In this document: positions 1-7,514 of the stretch, piece by piece | How positions within the stretch are numbered: position 1 is the stretch's first letter | How the letters are laid out: each line of letters opens with the position of its first letter | From: Rothia gullae | Lineage (GTDB): Bacteria > Actinomycetota > Actinomycetes > Actinomycetales > Micrococcaceae | Length of the DNA stretch: 38,456 nt | Direction: 5' to 3' | Assembly: GCF_024294905.1 (NCBI RefSeq) | Contig: NZ_JANCOC010000015.1 | Span: 21,838-60,293, forward strand | Position numbers and translations under genes: made by a program | The notes under the pieces: model-generated | What the model was told of the DNA's origin: nothing | The model's input: only the letters and a program-made list of their open reading frames with translations | Databases searched by the model: none

Positions 1-120
1 CCCGCCCCCCCCCCCGCCGCCCCGGGGGGGGCCCGCGCCCCAACCCCCCCCCCCCACCGCAAAACCCCCCCAAACCCCCCCAAAAAAACCCCCCCGGCCC
101 CCCCCCCCGTTACGGCCGGC
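1..120. other. Low-complexity C-rich contig end
   Basis: The first 120 bases are almost only C, G and short A runs, with long C homopolymers and no coding potential. The composition changes abruptly to ordinary sequence after about 125. Together with the mirror-image G run at the other end this looks like an assembly or base-calling artefact, not biology. Confidence 0.75.
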
Positions 121-179
121 CGGGCCCCTTGCTGTGTTTAAGGCTCAGCGTATCGGTCATCACCGACAGCCGCTAGAGG

Positions 180-490
180 CTAGTCCTTCGCGGGAACCAG
201 ACCCTCAGCACGCGCACGGTCGGCGGTCATCTCATTCTTTTCGTTCTCGCCGGAAAGCTCCGCCTCGGAAGAGTACGCACCCTGCTGAACTTCCTTGCCC
301 TTAGCCTGCAACTTCAGGGTCTTCAAGTCGTTCGGTGCGGTCAGCACAGTCTTCTTGCCGTTGCCGTCAATATTGGGGTTGTATGCGTTAGCGGCAGGTG
401 CGGCTACAGTACTGAACACCAGCAGAGCCGCCAAGGCGAGCGCAGTGCGTGCCGCACGAGTAGAAAACGAGTAGAAAAGGAGAAAGCCAT
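180..490 (-). pseudogene. Small secreted protein gene, frame broken by 11-nt tandem duplication
   Basis: The minus-strand frame ending at the TAG at 180-182 encodes a typical signal peptide core (RTALALAALLVFSTVAAP, cleavage after ANA) followed by a 67-residue hydrophilic Lys/Glu-rich mature part. That frame has no start codon near the signal peptide; the first one is at 740, giving an implausible 80-residue leader. The natural ATG (488-490, MAFSFSTR...) has a purine-rich AAGAAGAG upstream but lies in another frame and stops at 404. The two frames are separated by a perfect 11-nt direct repeat (457-467 and 468-478). Removing one copy joins them into a clean 99-residue protein with a 32-residue signal peptide. 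So I read this as one gene disrupted by a tandem duplication, or a slippage-prone on/off switch, or an assembly error. The mature part matches no family I recognise. Confidence 0.65.
457..478 (-). repeat. 11-nt tandem duplication (two copies)
   Basis: The unit CGAGTAGAAAA occurs twice in direct contact at 457-467 and 468-478. Eleven is not a multiple of three, so the second copy shifts the reading frame of the secreted-protein gene a few codons after its ATG. Confidence 0.9.
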
Positions 491-828
491 CTGTATCTCT
501 TCTTGTGTTCGTCGCATATATGCACGCGAAGACCCTCGTAATGATGCGAGTAGCCGTGAGTGGCGTTGAGTGAACCGTTGGGTCATCAGACGCAGCCGGT
601 GCGTGAGAGTGAATTATGTATGCACTGTGGTGCGGCACCCCGAACAAGTATGGTGGCGCGGGATGCCGCTTAAAGAACAGCGGGCCACTGTTTTTCGTGA
701 GGTTTTGACACCTCAGAGCAACAATGACCCGCTTCACCATACACAGCGCTTATATGCCTTATCCCGGTGTACACACCGTATTCGCGTTGACGTGGAGAAC
801 ATTACGTAAAAGCGCTCTGATAAGCCTT

Positions 829-2400
829 CTACTTAGTGGTATCCACCTCAGCATTCTGTGCGGCACCCTTCGCCTCAGAAGTCTTCATGGAGGCGTAAAA
901 CAGACACACAACTGCGCCCACTGCCGCAGCAACCAGCGGAAGCATCATGGAATCCGCCATTGCCGCCGCGTAGGGTTCACGCAGCATCTGCGGAAGTACG
1001 CCGCCTCCAGCACTGCCGTGAGAGCTACTGCCCGCTGCAGCGACAGGACCCAACGCAGACAGGTGCGAGGTAATCGCAGACGCCATAATCGTGGTAATCG
1101 CAGCCGAACCGAGCACCGACGCCATCTGACGGGTCTCGTTGTACACGCCCGAACCGGCACCGGCACGCTGCGGCGGCAGGTTACGGGTCGCAGACACCGA
1201 CAGAGGACCCCAAATGCAGGCGTTCGCCGCACCCAGAATAATCATCGGACCAACCATCAGCCACAAGTTGCCGTCCGCAACCATCGTCGGGCGCAGCAGA
1301 GCAAAACCAATCACGAACAGCACAAAGCCAATCACCGCAACCCACTTCGGGTCGTTACGGTTCAGACGCGCACCCACCACCGGCGCCAACACCCCTGACG
1401 ACAAAGCCAGCGGCGCAGTCATCAGCGCAGCCTGGGTCGGGTTCAGGCCCTCCACCTGTTGCAGGTACAGGGTCAGCGGGAACGCCATACTGATAGCGAC
1501 CACGCCCATAGCCGAAATAGCCACATTCGATACGGAGAAGTTACGGTCACTGAACAGGCTCAGCGGAACCAGCGGCTCACGCGAGTTAATGGCCTGCCAG
1601 CCAATGAACAGCGCCAGCACCATAATGCCGGCAATGATTAGACCCCACACACTCACCGCAATACCGGTGCCCATGAACGAGTCAGTGATGGTGCCCCAGT
1701 CGTAGGTGGCGCCTTCCTGAATACCAAAAACCAGCAGGAACAGACCGACCGCCGAAAGCACCACGCCCAACCAGTCGAAGCTGTGCTTCTTCTGCTCGAA
1801 CACCGGCACATTACGCCACGCCAGGAACAAACCAACCAGGCCAATCGGAATGTTGATGAAGAAGATCCAGCCCCAGCTGAGGGTATCCACCAGCACGCCG
1901 CCCAGAATCGGGCCGACCAGCGAGGCAATACCCGCCGTCGCACCCCAAATACTCATGGCAACACCACGCGCATTCGGCGGGAACATCAGCGTAATCAGAG
2001 ACATGGTCTGCGGGGTCATCAGCGACGCGCCCAGGCCCTGCACCACGCGGGCGGTAATCAGCGACTCAACATTCGGCGCCAGACCACACCACAGGGAGGC
2101 AAGCGTAAAAATACCCATACCAATCATGTACAGGTTTTTCTGACCGAAGCGGTCCCCCATACGACCGGTAATGAGCAGCGGCACCGCATACGCCAGCAGG
2201 TAGGCACTCGTCACCCACATACCCGCCGATAGGGACGCCTCCAAATCCTGCAGCATGTGCGGTAGGGCGATGGTGACGATATTGCCATCCACCAGGATCA
2301 TGAAGAAGCCAACAACCAGGGACCAGAGAGCAGGCCAGGGCTTATAGGGTGTCTTCGCCGGGTTACCGACGAGAGGCACTTTTTTAGGGAGTGAACTCAA
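829..2400 (-). CDS. MFS drug exporter, DHA2 family (14 helices)
   Basis: A 523-residue integral membrane protein of the drug:H+ antiporter-2 (EmrB/QacA) type, expected to expel lipophilic or cationic toxic compounds using the proton gradient. The family motif A is visible in the loop after helix 2 (GRMGDRFGQKN). A motif C-like glycine/proline helix (GPILGGVLVD) follows in helix 5, and about 14 hydrophobic segments match the length of the family (about 500 residues). The start is a TTG at 2398-2400, chosen because GGAGG sits 4 nt upstream. The last 70 residues hold a Gly/Ser/Ala-rich loop, a final helix and a short charged tail. It stands alone, divergent from acylphosphatase, with no linked TetR or MarR regulator. 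The substrate cannot be read from the sequence. Confidence 0.9.
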   Translation of the reverse strand: MSSLPKKVPLVGNPAKTPYKPWPALWSLVVGFFMILVDGNIVTIALPHMLQDLEASLSAGMWVTSAYLLAYAVPLLITGRMGDRFGQKNLYMIGMGIFTLASLWCGLAPNVESLITARVVQGLGASLMTPQTMSLITLMFPPNARGVAMSIWGATAGIASLVGPILGGVLVDTLSWGWIFFINIPIGLVGLFLAWRNVPVFEQKKHSFDWLGVVLSAVGLFLLVFGIQEGATYDWGTITDSFMGTGIAVSVWGLIIAGIMVLALFIGWQAINSREPLVPLSLFSDRNFSVSNVAISAMGVVAISMAFPLTLYLQQVEGLNPTQAALMTAPLALSSGVLAPVVGARLNRNDPKWVAVIGFVLFVIGFALLRPTMVADGNLWLMVGPMIILGAANACIWGPLSVSATRNLPPQRAGAGSGVYNETRQMASVLGSAAITTIMASAITSHLSALGPVAAAGSSSHGSAGGGVLPQMLREPYAAAMADSMMLPLVAAAVGAVVCLFYASMKTSEAKGAAQNAEVDTTK

Positions 2401-2664
2401 TGGTCCTCCAGGGGATGGGTTGTATGCGGGTAGATATCTGTGTGTTCAGCGTTGCAACTGAGTGAATGCCCCTAATGTTACTCCTTTTCAGGGCGTGGCT
2501 TCGGTTGCTCTACCCTTATTCAGCTCTTCACGGCACGTGCATGCGGCAACCAGGCGGATGCACCTCGCACCCTCTAGACTGAAGCTATAGAAGCTAATCC
2601 GGGCGCCACCACCGGCGCTCACCCCCATCAGACCACCCCCAATGAGATGACCCCGGGAGGACCC
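2401..2664. other. Intergenic region between divergent genes
   Basis: About 260 bp separate the minus-strand DHA2 exporter from the plus-strand acylphosphatase, so both promoters must lie here. I see no clear operator palindrome or riboswitch. Confidence 0.5.
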
Positions 2665-2982
2665 ATGGGTTTCTTTGATTTCTTCACAGACCGCACCCCG
2701 GCAGAACCCGCCGAAATCCGCCTCGTCGCTTTCGTCAGCGGCAAAGTACAGGGTGTGGGCTTCCGCTGGTGGTGCGCCGGAACCGCCAAACCCATGGGCC
2801 TGACCGGCTACGCCGAGAACCTCGACGACGGACGCGTGAAGGTAGTTGCGGAAGGTACCGCCGTCTCCTGCGCTCGCCTGGTCGATGTGCTGCGCGGTGA
2901 CGACACCGCCGGGCGCGTGGATGAGGTTCTCGTCGAGTGGGAGGAGCCGAGCGGCTCGTTCCGCGGCTTCGGCATTCGGTAG
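2665..2982 (+). CDS. acyP: Acylphosphatase
   Basis: A 105-residue cytosolic enzyme that hydrolyses acyl phosphates to carboxylate and phosphate. The hallmark motif VSGKVQGVGFRWW is present with the phosphate-binding Arg34, and the second motif GYAENLDDGRVKVVAEG carries the catalytic Asn52, so the active site looks intact. The ATG at 2665 was preferred over the in-frame ATG at 2647 because GGGAGG lies immediately upstream of it and inside the longer version. The N-terminal 17 residues before the ferredoxin-like fold are a slightly longer leader than usual. It is a single gene followed by a hairpin at 3004-3051. Confidence 0.92.
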   Translation: MGFFDFFTDRTPAEPAEIRLVAFVSGKVQGVGFRWWCAGTAKPMGLTGYAENLDDGRVKVVAEGTAVSCARLVDVLRGDDTAGRVDEVLVEWEEPSGSFRGFGIR

Positions 2983-3003
2983 TAGTCCCCCGTTCTTTAT
3001 TTA

Positions 3004-3054
3004 GGGCGCACCGGGCGTCATCCTTGCTGTGAGGAGACGCCCGACGCGCCCTTT
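3004..3054 (+). terminator. Hairpin terminator after acylphosphatase
   Basis: Sixteen-base arms (GGGCGC..CGGGCGTC and its complement, two mismatched positions) enclose a short loop and are followed by TTT. It may also stop the convergent acetyltransferase gene. Confidence 0.65.
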
Positions 3055-3115
3055 GCTATGCGCGGGTTAGTTTCTCGGTTCTCCACAGAACACTGCGCCA
3101 GTTTGCCCTAACGCC

Positions 3116-3763
3116 TTAGTTTGCCCAGAGCGCCGCAAATTGTGCGCGGGTCATATCGGCACGGCGCACCCGATGCTGCACCGGGTGGCCGTTCTCGTCG
3201 GGGCGGCCGGAGTTCGGGTCAATATCGTCGTAGATGCCGGTAAAACCCGCTTTAACCGCCACACGTTCGGATGCCTCGTTACCCGCCAGGGCGGTCCAGC
3301 GGACGGTCTCAAGACCCAGCCCGAGCGGGTCGAAAGCGTAGCCGAGGACGACTCGCAGCGCCTCACTCATGTAGCCCCTGCCGCGCGCCTTGGGGGCGGC
3401 GTAATAGCCCAGTTCGGCGCGAGTTCCGGGGCTTTCGGGGGTACCGTCAGGTAGGCGCAGCTCGATACTCCCCGCGAACACGCCAGATGCGTCAATCGCC
3501 CAGCGCTGGATTTGCCCGACGGCAATCTGGCGGGCGGTAGTGAGCAGGTAGTCCTCGGCGTCGGCGCGCGTGTAGTTCAGTGGAATGCGGGTGTAGCGGA
3601 GGGTTTCTTCGTCGCGGCAGGCTTCTACGATGTCGGGGATATCCGCCTCGCGCAGGTGGCGCAGGGTGAGGCGTTCGGTAATGAGTTCGGGTTGGTTGGG
3701 CTCTACGTATTCGCTGTGTTCTGAGAAGTTACTGTGTGAGAAGTTACTGTGTTCGGGGGTCAT
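3116..3763 (-). CDS. GNAT-family N-acetyltransferase (RimJ/RimL-like)
   Basis: A 215-residue protein of the Acetyltransf_3 type, which transfers acetyl from acetyl-CoA to an amine (ribosomal protein N-termini, antibiotics or metabolites in relatives). It opens the fold with LITERLTLRHLREADIPDI. The acetyl-CoA pyrophosphate loop is seen as KARGRGYMSEAL (about residues 125-136), followed by the typical AGNEASERVAVKAGF helix. The substrate is unknown. The first 20 residues are low complexity and contain the pentapeptide HSNFS twice, encoded by a perfect 15-nt tandem repeat. No in-frame ATG lies downstream before the domain, so the start at 3763 is kept although its Shine-Dalgarno is weak. Confidence 0.85.
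   Translation of the reverse strand: MTPEHSNFSHSNFSEHSEYVEPNQPELITERLTLRHLREADIPDIVEACRDEETLRYTRIPLNYTRADAEDYLLTTARQIAVGQIQRWAIDASGVFAGSIELRLPDGTPESPGTRAELGYYAAPKARGRGYMSEALRVVLGYAFDPLGLGLETVRWTALAGNEASERVAVKAGFTGIYDDIDPNSGRPDENGHPVQHRVRRADMTRAQFAALWAN
3722..3751 (-). repeat. 15-nt tandem repeat in acetyltransferase N-terminus
   Basis: TGAGAAGTTACTGTG is repeated twice head to tail (3722-3736, 3737-3751). The repeat is in frame and duplicates five residues of the N-terminal tail, so copy-number change would lengthen or shorten the protein without breaking it. Confidence 0.9.
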
Positions 3764-3874
3764 GATTCGAGCTTAACCCCTGGGGTTTGTGCCCCGGAAA
3801 AGCTTTTGTGAGCATCCCAGAATAATCAGTGATGCAAATCATAGTTAAACACTTCTGTTTTAATGCCTCATCAC

Positions 3875-3903
3875 TTGATTATTATGAATTATTCATAATA
3901 AAA
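3875..3903 (+). promoter_or_regulatory. Palindromic operator in probable ahpC promoter
   Basis: A perfect inverted repeat with 11-bp arms around a single central base spans 3879-3901 (core ATGAATTATTCAT). It overlaps a plausible -35 (TTGATT, 3875-3880) and lies in the spacer before an A/T-rich -10 (ATAAAA, 3898-3903), the position expected for a repressor site. The A/T-rich symmetry with a single centre resembles Fur/PerR-family boxes; a partial OxyR-like ATAG-N7 element sits at 3841-3855. The identity of the regulator is inference. Confidence 0.5.
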
Positions 3904-3986
3904 TGGTTATCAATCCCACCCACTGGGCAGTAAGAACAAGCGCCGCGCAATAAATCCGCGCGACACGAAGCAGAAAGAAGAACACT

Positions 3987-4568
3987 ATGGCAGTTCTGAC
4001 CATCGGGGACCAGTTCCCCGCATACGAGCTCACCGGCGTTGTCCCCGGTAAGCTGGCTGACATCGAAGCAACCAAGCCCGAAGACTACTTCACCACCGTC
4101 TCCTCCGAGGGCCTGGACGAAGACACCTGGCGCGTCGTCTTCTTCTGGCCGAAGGACTTCACCTTCGTTTGCCCCACCGAGATTGCAGCATTCGGCAAGC
4201 TCGCTGACGAGTTCGAGGCACGCGACACCCAGGTGATCGGTGTTTCCGTTGACAACGAGTACACCCACTACGCATGGCGCCGTTCTCACGAAGAGCTCGT
4301 GGATCTGCCCATCGTCATGGCATCCGACCTCAAGCGCGAACTGACCGCAGCACTGGGCATCCTGAACAAGGACGGCGTTGCAGACCGCGCAACCTTCATC
4401 ATCGACCCCAACAACACCATCCAGTCGGTCTCCATCACCGCTGACTCCGTCGGCCGTAACACCGACGAGGTGCTCCGCCAGCTGGACGCACTGCAGTCCG
4501 ACGAGCTGTGCGCATGCAACTGGAAGAAGGGTGCAGAGACCATTGACGCATTCAAGGAGATGAAGTAA
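3987..4568 (+). CDS. ahpC: Alkyl hydroperoxide reductase AhpC (2-Cys peroxiredoxin)
   Basis: A 193-residue peroxiredoxin that reduces hydrogen peroxide, organic peroxides and peroxynitrite in the cytosol. The peroxidatic cysteine is Cys62 in FTFVCPTE. The C-terminal ELCACNW carries Cys175 and Cys177, the three-cysteine pattern of the mycobacterial-type AhpC that is recycled by AhpD rather than AhpF. The leader GAAAGAAGAACACT immediately precedes the ATG. ahpD starts 3 nt after the stop codon, so the two are one operon. Strong codon bias toward C-ending codons suggests high expression. Regulation by a peroxide sensor is likely from the palindrome overlapping the promoter. Confidence 0.97.
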   Translation: MAVLTIGDQFPAYELTGVVPGKLADIEATKPEDYFTTVSSEGLDEDTWRVVFFWPKDFTFVCPTEIAAFGKLADEFEARDTQVIGVSVDNEYTHYAWRRSHEELVDLPIVMASDLKRELTAALGILNKDGVADRATFIIDPNNTIQSVSITADSVGRNTDEVLRQLDALQSDELCACNWKKGAETIDAFKEMK

Positions 4569-4571
4569 TCC

Positions 4572-5102
4572 ATGAGCATCGATAACCTGCGTTCGGCTCT
4601 GCCTTCCTACGCGAAGGACATGAACCTCAACCTGTCCTCCCTGCCCCGCATCACCTCCCTGTCCGAGCAGCAGCTCTGGGGCGCAATCCTCGCAACCGCA
4701 GCAGCAACCAAGGTTGACTCTGTTGTTGTTGAGATTGCTGCAGAGGCTAAGGAACACCTGAGCGACACCGCTTACGAGGCTGCTCTGGGTGCTGCATCCA
4801 TCATGGGCATGAACAACATCTTCTACCGCACCCGTGGCTTCCTGAACGGTGCATACGATGACCAGCGCGCAAACCTGCGTATGCAGATTATCGGTAAGAA
4901 CGGTGGCATTGAGAAGCTGGACTTCGAGATGTTCGCTCTGGCAGTATCCGCAGTCAACGGCTGCTCCCACTGCGTTGAGGCTCACGAGCACACCCTGCGT
5001 GAAGAGGGCGCAACCAAGGAGCAGGTCAACGACCTGATCCGTATTGCTGCAACCCTCGGTGGCGTGGCACAGGGCATTCAGCTGGCTGAGGCACTGGGCT
5101 AA
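4572..5102 (+). CDS. ahpD: Alkyl hydroperoxidase AhpD
   Basis: A 176-residue CxxC protein that reduces oxidised AhpC and is itself recycled by dihydrolipoamide carriers in mycobacteria. The catalytic motif is NGCSHCVEAHEH with Cys131, Cys134, His133 and His138, plus Glu119 upstream, matching the residues of the proton-relay system described for the family. Length is typical. It is translated from the same message as ahpC and followed by a hairpin terminator. No degradation of the active site is visible. Confidence 0.96.
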   Translation: MSIDNLRSALPSYAKDMNLNLSSLPRITSLSEQQLWGAILATAAATKVDSVVVEIAAEAKEHLSDTAYEAALGAASIMGMNNIFYRTRGFLNGAYDDQRANLRMQIIGKNGGIEKLDFEMFALAVSAVNGCSHCVEAHEHTLREEGATKEQVNDLIRIAATLGGVAQGIQLAEALG

Positions 5103-5130
5103 ACCCACTAAGCGTTAGAGCTTACACAGA

Positions 5131-5176
5131 AGCGGCGCGTCCACCCCTTTACGGGTCGGATGCGCCGCTTTGTTTT
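5131..5176 (+). terminator. Intrinsic terminator of ahpCD
   Basis: AGCGGCGC (5131-5138) pairs with GCGCCGCT (5162-5169) and is followed by TTGTTTT. It also lies just beyond the stop of the convergent gene at 5190. Confidence 0.8.
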
Positions 5177-5189
5177 AGCTACTTTTGTT

Positions 5190-5834
5190 TCAGCTGGTCG
5201 CCGAGTCCGCTCGAAGGGCGGCATCCCAGCCGCTCGCCAGGCGGGTCGCCGCGGCCACCAGAGCCACCAGATCCCCGGCGTACACCGGGGTCGAGCGCAC
5301 GCCCGCACACCAGTCAATCGTGCCCAAACCCAGCCAGGGCTTACCGGGGAAGAACTCGCGCCGCAGCGCCACACGGCGCTTACCCAGGGCGCGGCGACCC
5401 GGCACGTACCCGCCGCGGCTGATGCACAGCGCCTCGCGGCCCTCGGACTCCACCAGCGCCTCCAGGGCCCTCAGCGCAGGAACCCAGCTCGGCTCCCCCA
5501 CGCTCGCCAGGTCGGCCAGTTCTGGATACTCGCTCTCGTGCTCCGCCACGCTCACACCCAGGATGTACTGGTAGCGCACCTGCCCGAGCTCCTGCGGCAG
5601 GCCGCGGTCGGCGGTCTGAATCGTACCGCACAGGTGCCGAACGACCGGCTCACCCTCGGCGTTCACACCGGCCAGGGGCTCGTCGTCCCGGTAGATTGCG
5701 GGGCCGTCCAGGTAAAGCCCCACCGCGCCGGTACCCGTGATATTGGGGCGCACCGACCAGCCGGGAAGCGCCTCCTCCAGGCGGGGCACCACGCCCCGCA
5801 GGATTTCGAAAACTTCGTCACGCGATACCGTCAC
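5190..5834 (-). CDS. Conserved-looking hypothetical protein, 214 residues
   Basis: I do not recognise a family. The start is taken as the GTG at 5832-5834 because AAAGGAG lies just upstream; a longer frame to 5903 would run through a perfect hairpin. The protein is soluble, with no signal peptide or membrane helix. It begins with a short amphipathic segment (SRDEVFEILRGVVPRLEEAL), then a Gly-rich beta-like stretch around GTGAVGLYLDGPAIY. A C-terminal part contains SRGGYVPGRRALGKRR and WLGLGTIDWCAGV. The predicted composition suggests a small alpha/beta cytosolic protein. It lies between the ahpCD terminator (convergent) and a Bcr/CflA exporter upstream on the same strand, with a hairpin between, so co-transcription is doubtful. 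Confidence 0.65.
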   Translation of the reverse strand: MTVSRDEVFEILRGVVPRLEEALPGWSVRPNITGTGAVGLYLDGPAIYRDDEPLAGVNAEGEPVVRHLCGTIQTADRGLPQELGQVRYQYILGVSVAEHESEYPELADLASVGEPSWVPALRALEALVESEGREALCISRGGYVPGRRALGKRRVALRREFFPGKPWLGLGTIDWCAGVRSTPVYAGDLVALVAAATRLASGWDAALRADSATS

Positions 5835-5871
5835 GGCAGCTCCTTTCACCTTACGCAGATAACGATTTACG

Positions 5872-5905
5872 ATGTGGCCCGGTCTATCAAACGACCGGGC
5901 CACAT
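5872..5905 (-). terminator. Perfect 13-bp hairpin between exporter and unknown gene
   Basis: ATGTGGCCCGGTC at 5872-5884 is exactly complementary to 5893-5905 with an 8-nt loop. It follows the exporter gene on the minus strand. No T-run follows, so it is either a weak terminator or an mRNA-stability or leader element of the downstream gene. Confidence 0.55.
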
Positions 5906-5931
5906 GACTCTAGTATTCGTCTAGACCCAGC

Positions 5932-7152
5932 TTAGCGAGCGCTCCGCTTACGGGAGGGTAGCCACGCCATGAGCGCCGACAGCGCCGCACCGGCAAACAT
6001 CATGATCGCCATAGACTCCACCGCATTCAGGGGGCTCAACGCCAACAGCAGCGAAGAAATGATGCCGCTACCGTACTGGAAGGACCCCAGCAACGCCGCA
6101 GCCGTACCGGCGATAGCGGGCTCCACCGAGTTCAAAGCTGCCGCGTTCGTGCAGGCCGCCACCACACCATTCATGCCGAACACGAAGAACACCGTGACCA
6201 CCACACCCCACAGGCCACCCACACCGGTCACGCCAGTGGTAGCAAGCGCCACACCCGCCGCAGTGGCGACCAGGGTGGCGACCTTGAGGATGCCGCGCAG
6301 GCTGTAGTTCTTTACCCACCGCTTGTTGAAAGCGGTCAGACTCATCACGCCAATCATGTTCATGCCGAACAGCAGACCGTAGTAGCGCGGATCCACGCCG
6401 AAGTGGGTGATGTACACGGTCGAAGAGTTCGTGATAAACGCGTAAATGGAAATGTAGTAGAAGCACACGCACAGCACGTAACGCATGAACGGGCCGTTTT
6501 TAAAGAGCACCGGGTAGTTCACAAACGCCGAAAGAATCGAGCCGCTATCGCGCTTCGCCGGAGGCAAGGACTCGGGCAAAAACAGAATCAGCCCGAAAAT
6601 AATGAGTGCAACGGCAGCAATAGCCCAGAAAGTCCAACGCCAGCCGCCAGCCACCACCAGGAAACCACCCATGAGCGGCCCGAGAATCGGGGCGAGCGCC
6701 ATAATCAGCATGAGCGTGGAGAGCACCTGCGCGGCGCGAGTTCCCTCGTAGAAGTCACGCACGATAGCGCGCGCCAGCATCGGGCCGGTGCAGGCACCAA
6801 CCGCCTGCAGAATACGGGCGATGATGAGCTCGGGCATGGTGTCAGCAACAGCACACCATGCGGCGCCGAGGGCAAAAACAATCATGCCCGCAGAGAGTGG
6901 AATCTTACGGCCCACACGGTCGCTCACCGGGCCCAGAATCAGCTGTGCAGACGCGAAACCCAGCAGGAAGCTGGTAATCATGAGTTCTTCGCCGGAACCG
7001 AGTTCTGCGGTGATTTCGGGAACTCCCGGCAGGAAAATATCCGTTGCGAGGGCAGTACACGCCATGAGAGCGCTGAGCGTGATGTACAGCAGAAGGGTGC
7101 GCTTCGCCCCGCAGCTATCTGGATGGGCAGGGACAGAAGAAGATGAGGTCAT
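5932..7152 (-). CDS. MFS drug exporter, Bcr/CflA-like (DHA1 family)
   Basis: A 406-residue, 12-helix major facilitator resembling Bcr/CflA drug exporters (bicyclomycin, chloramphenicol and dipeptide efflux in relatives). Visible features are the first helix with DIFLPGVPEI, motif A GPVSDRVGRKIPL after helix 2, the helix-4 arginine in ARILQAVGACTGP, and motif C APILGPLMGGFL in helix 5. Length is normal and the frame intact. It is divergent from the TRIC-like gene with about 360 bp between them. The substrate is unknown. Confidence 0.88.
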   Translation of the reverse strand: MTSSSSVPAHPDSCGAKRTLLLYITLSALMACTALATDIFLPGVPEITAELGSGEELMITSFLLGFASAQLILGPVSDRVGRKIPLSAGMIVFALGAAWCAVADTMPELIIARILQAVGACTGPMLARAIVRDFYEGTRAAQVLSTLMLIMALAPILGPLMGGFLVVAGGWRWTFWAIAAVALIIFGLILFLPESLPPAKRDSGSILSAFVNYPVLFKNGPFMRYVLCVCFYYISIYAFITNSSTVYITHFGVDPRYYGLLFGMNMIGVMSLTAFNKRWVKNYSLRGILKVATLVATAAGVALATTGVTGVGGLWGVVVTVFFVFGMNGVVAACTNAAALNSVEPAIAGTAAALLGSFQYGSGIISSLLLALSPLNAVESMAIMMFAGAALSALMAWLPSRKRSAR

Positions 7153-7514
7153 AAACCCTAGATTCTATAAACTATATGATCGTGAATATTGCGTGTCGTA
7201 CCTACCGCCCCTCCCGGATGAGCGCACCACACAATAGTGAGGTCGCGCCTCACAGCATTGGGGGTGGAGATTCACTTATTTTACGCCCATCTTTTAGCGC
7301 GCCCACAAGCTTCTCCGTTACGTCTCAGAGCTCATTATGAGCACCTTTCAACTAGGAGCAGAGGCGGCGGCGGGTCTACAATAAATCGGTGCCATTTCAG
7401 GTACGCGTGCAGGCAGACAGAGCCGGATGCGGTGATAACGTCGTCACCCGACCCCCGTGCGCGCGCCTTACCGGCACCCCACAGCACACGCATCACGTAC
7501 GCAGGAGAACGCTC
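7153..7514. promoter_or_regulatory. Divergent promoter region with two short palindromes
   Basis: This 362-bp gap must contain promoters for both the exporter (minus) and the TRIC-like gene (plus). Two exact short inverted repeats are visible: GTGAGG-5-CCTCAC at 7237-7253 and GCTCAT-T-ATGAGC at 7330-7342. Either could be an operator. No regulator gene is adjacent. Confidence 0.35.

Noticed and set aside
1139..1705. Plus-strand frames inside the DHA2 exporter gene
   Set aside because: No ribosome site or family similarity, and they overlap a full-length transporter on the other strand.
3882..5108. A 408-codon antisense frame over ahpC-ahpD
   Set aside because: Cys/Val/Leu-rich nonsense protein lying opposite two genes with intact catalytic cysteines; it is a codon-bias shadow.
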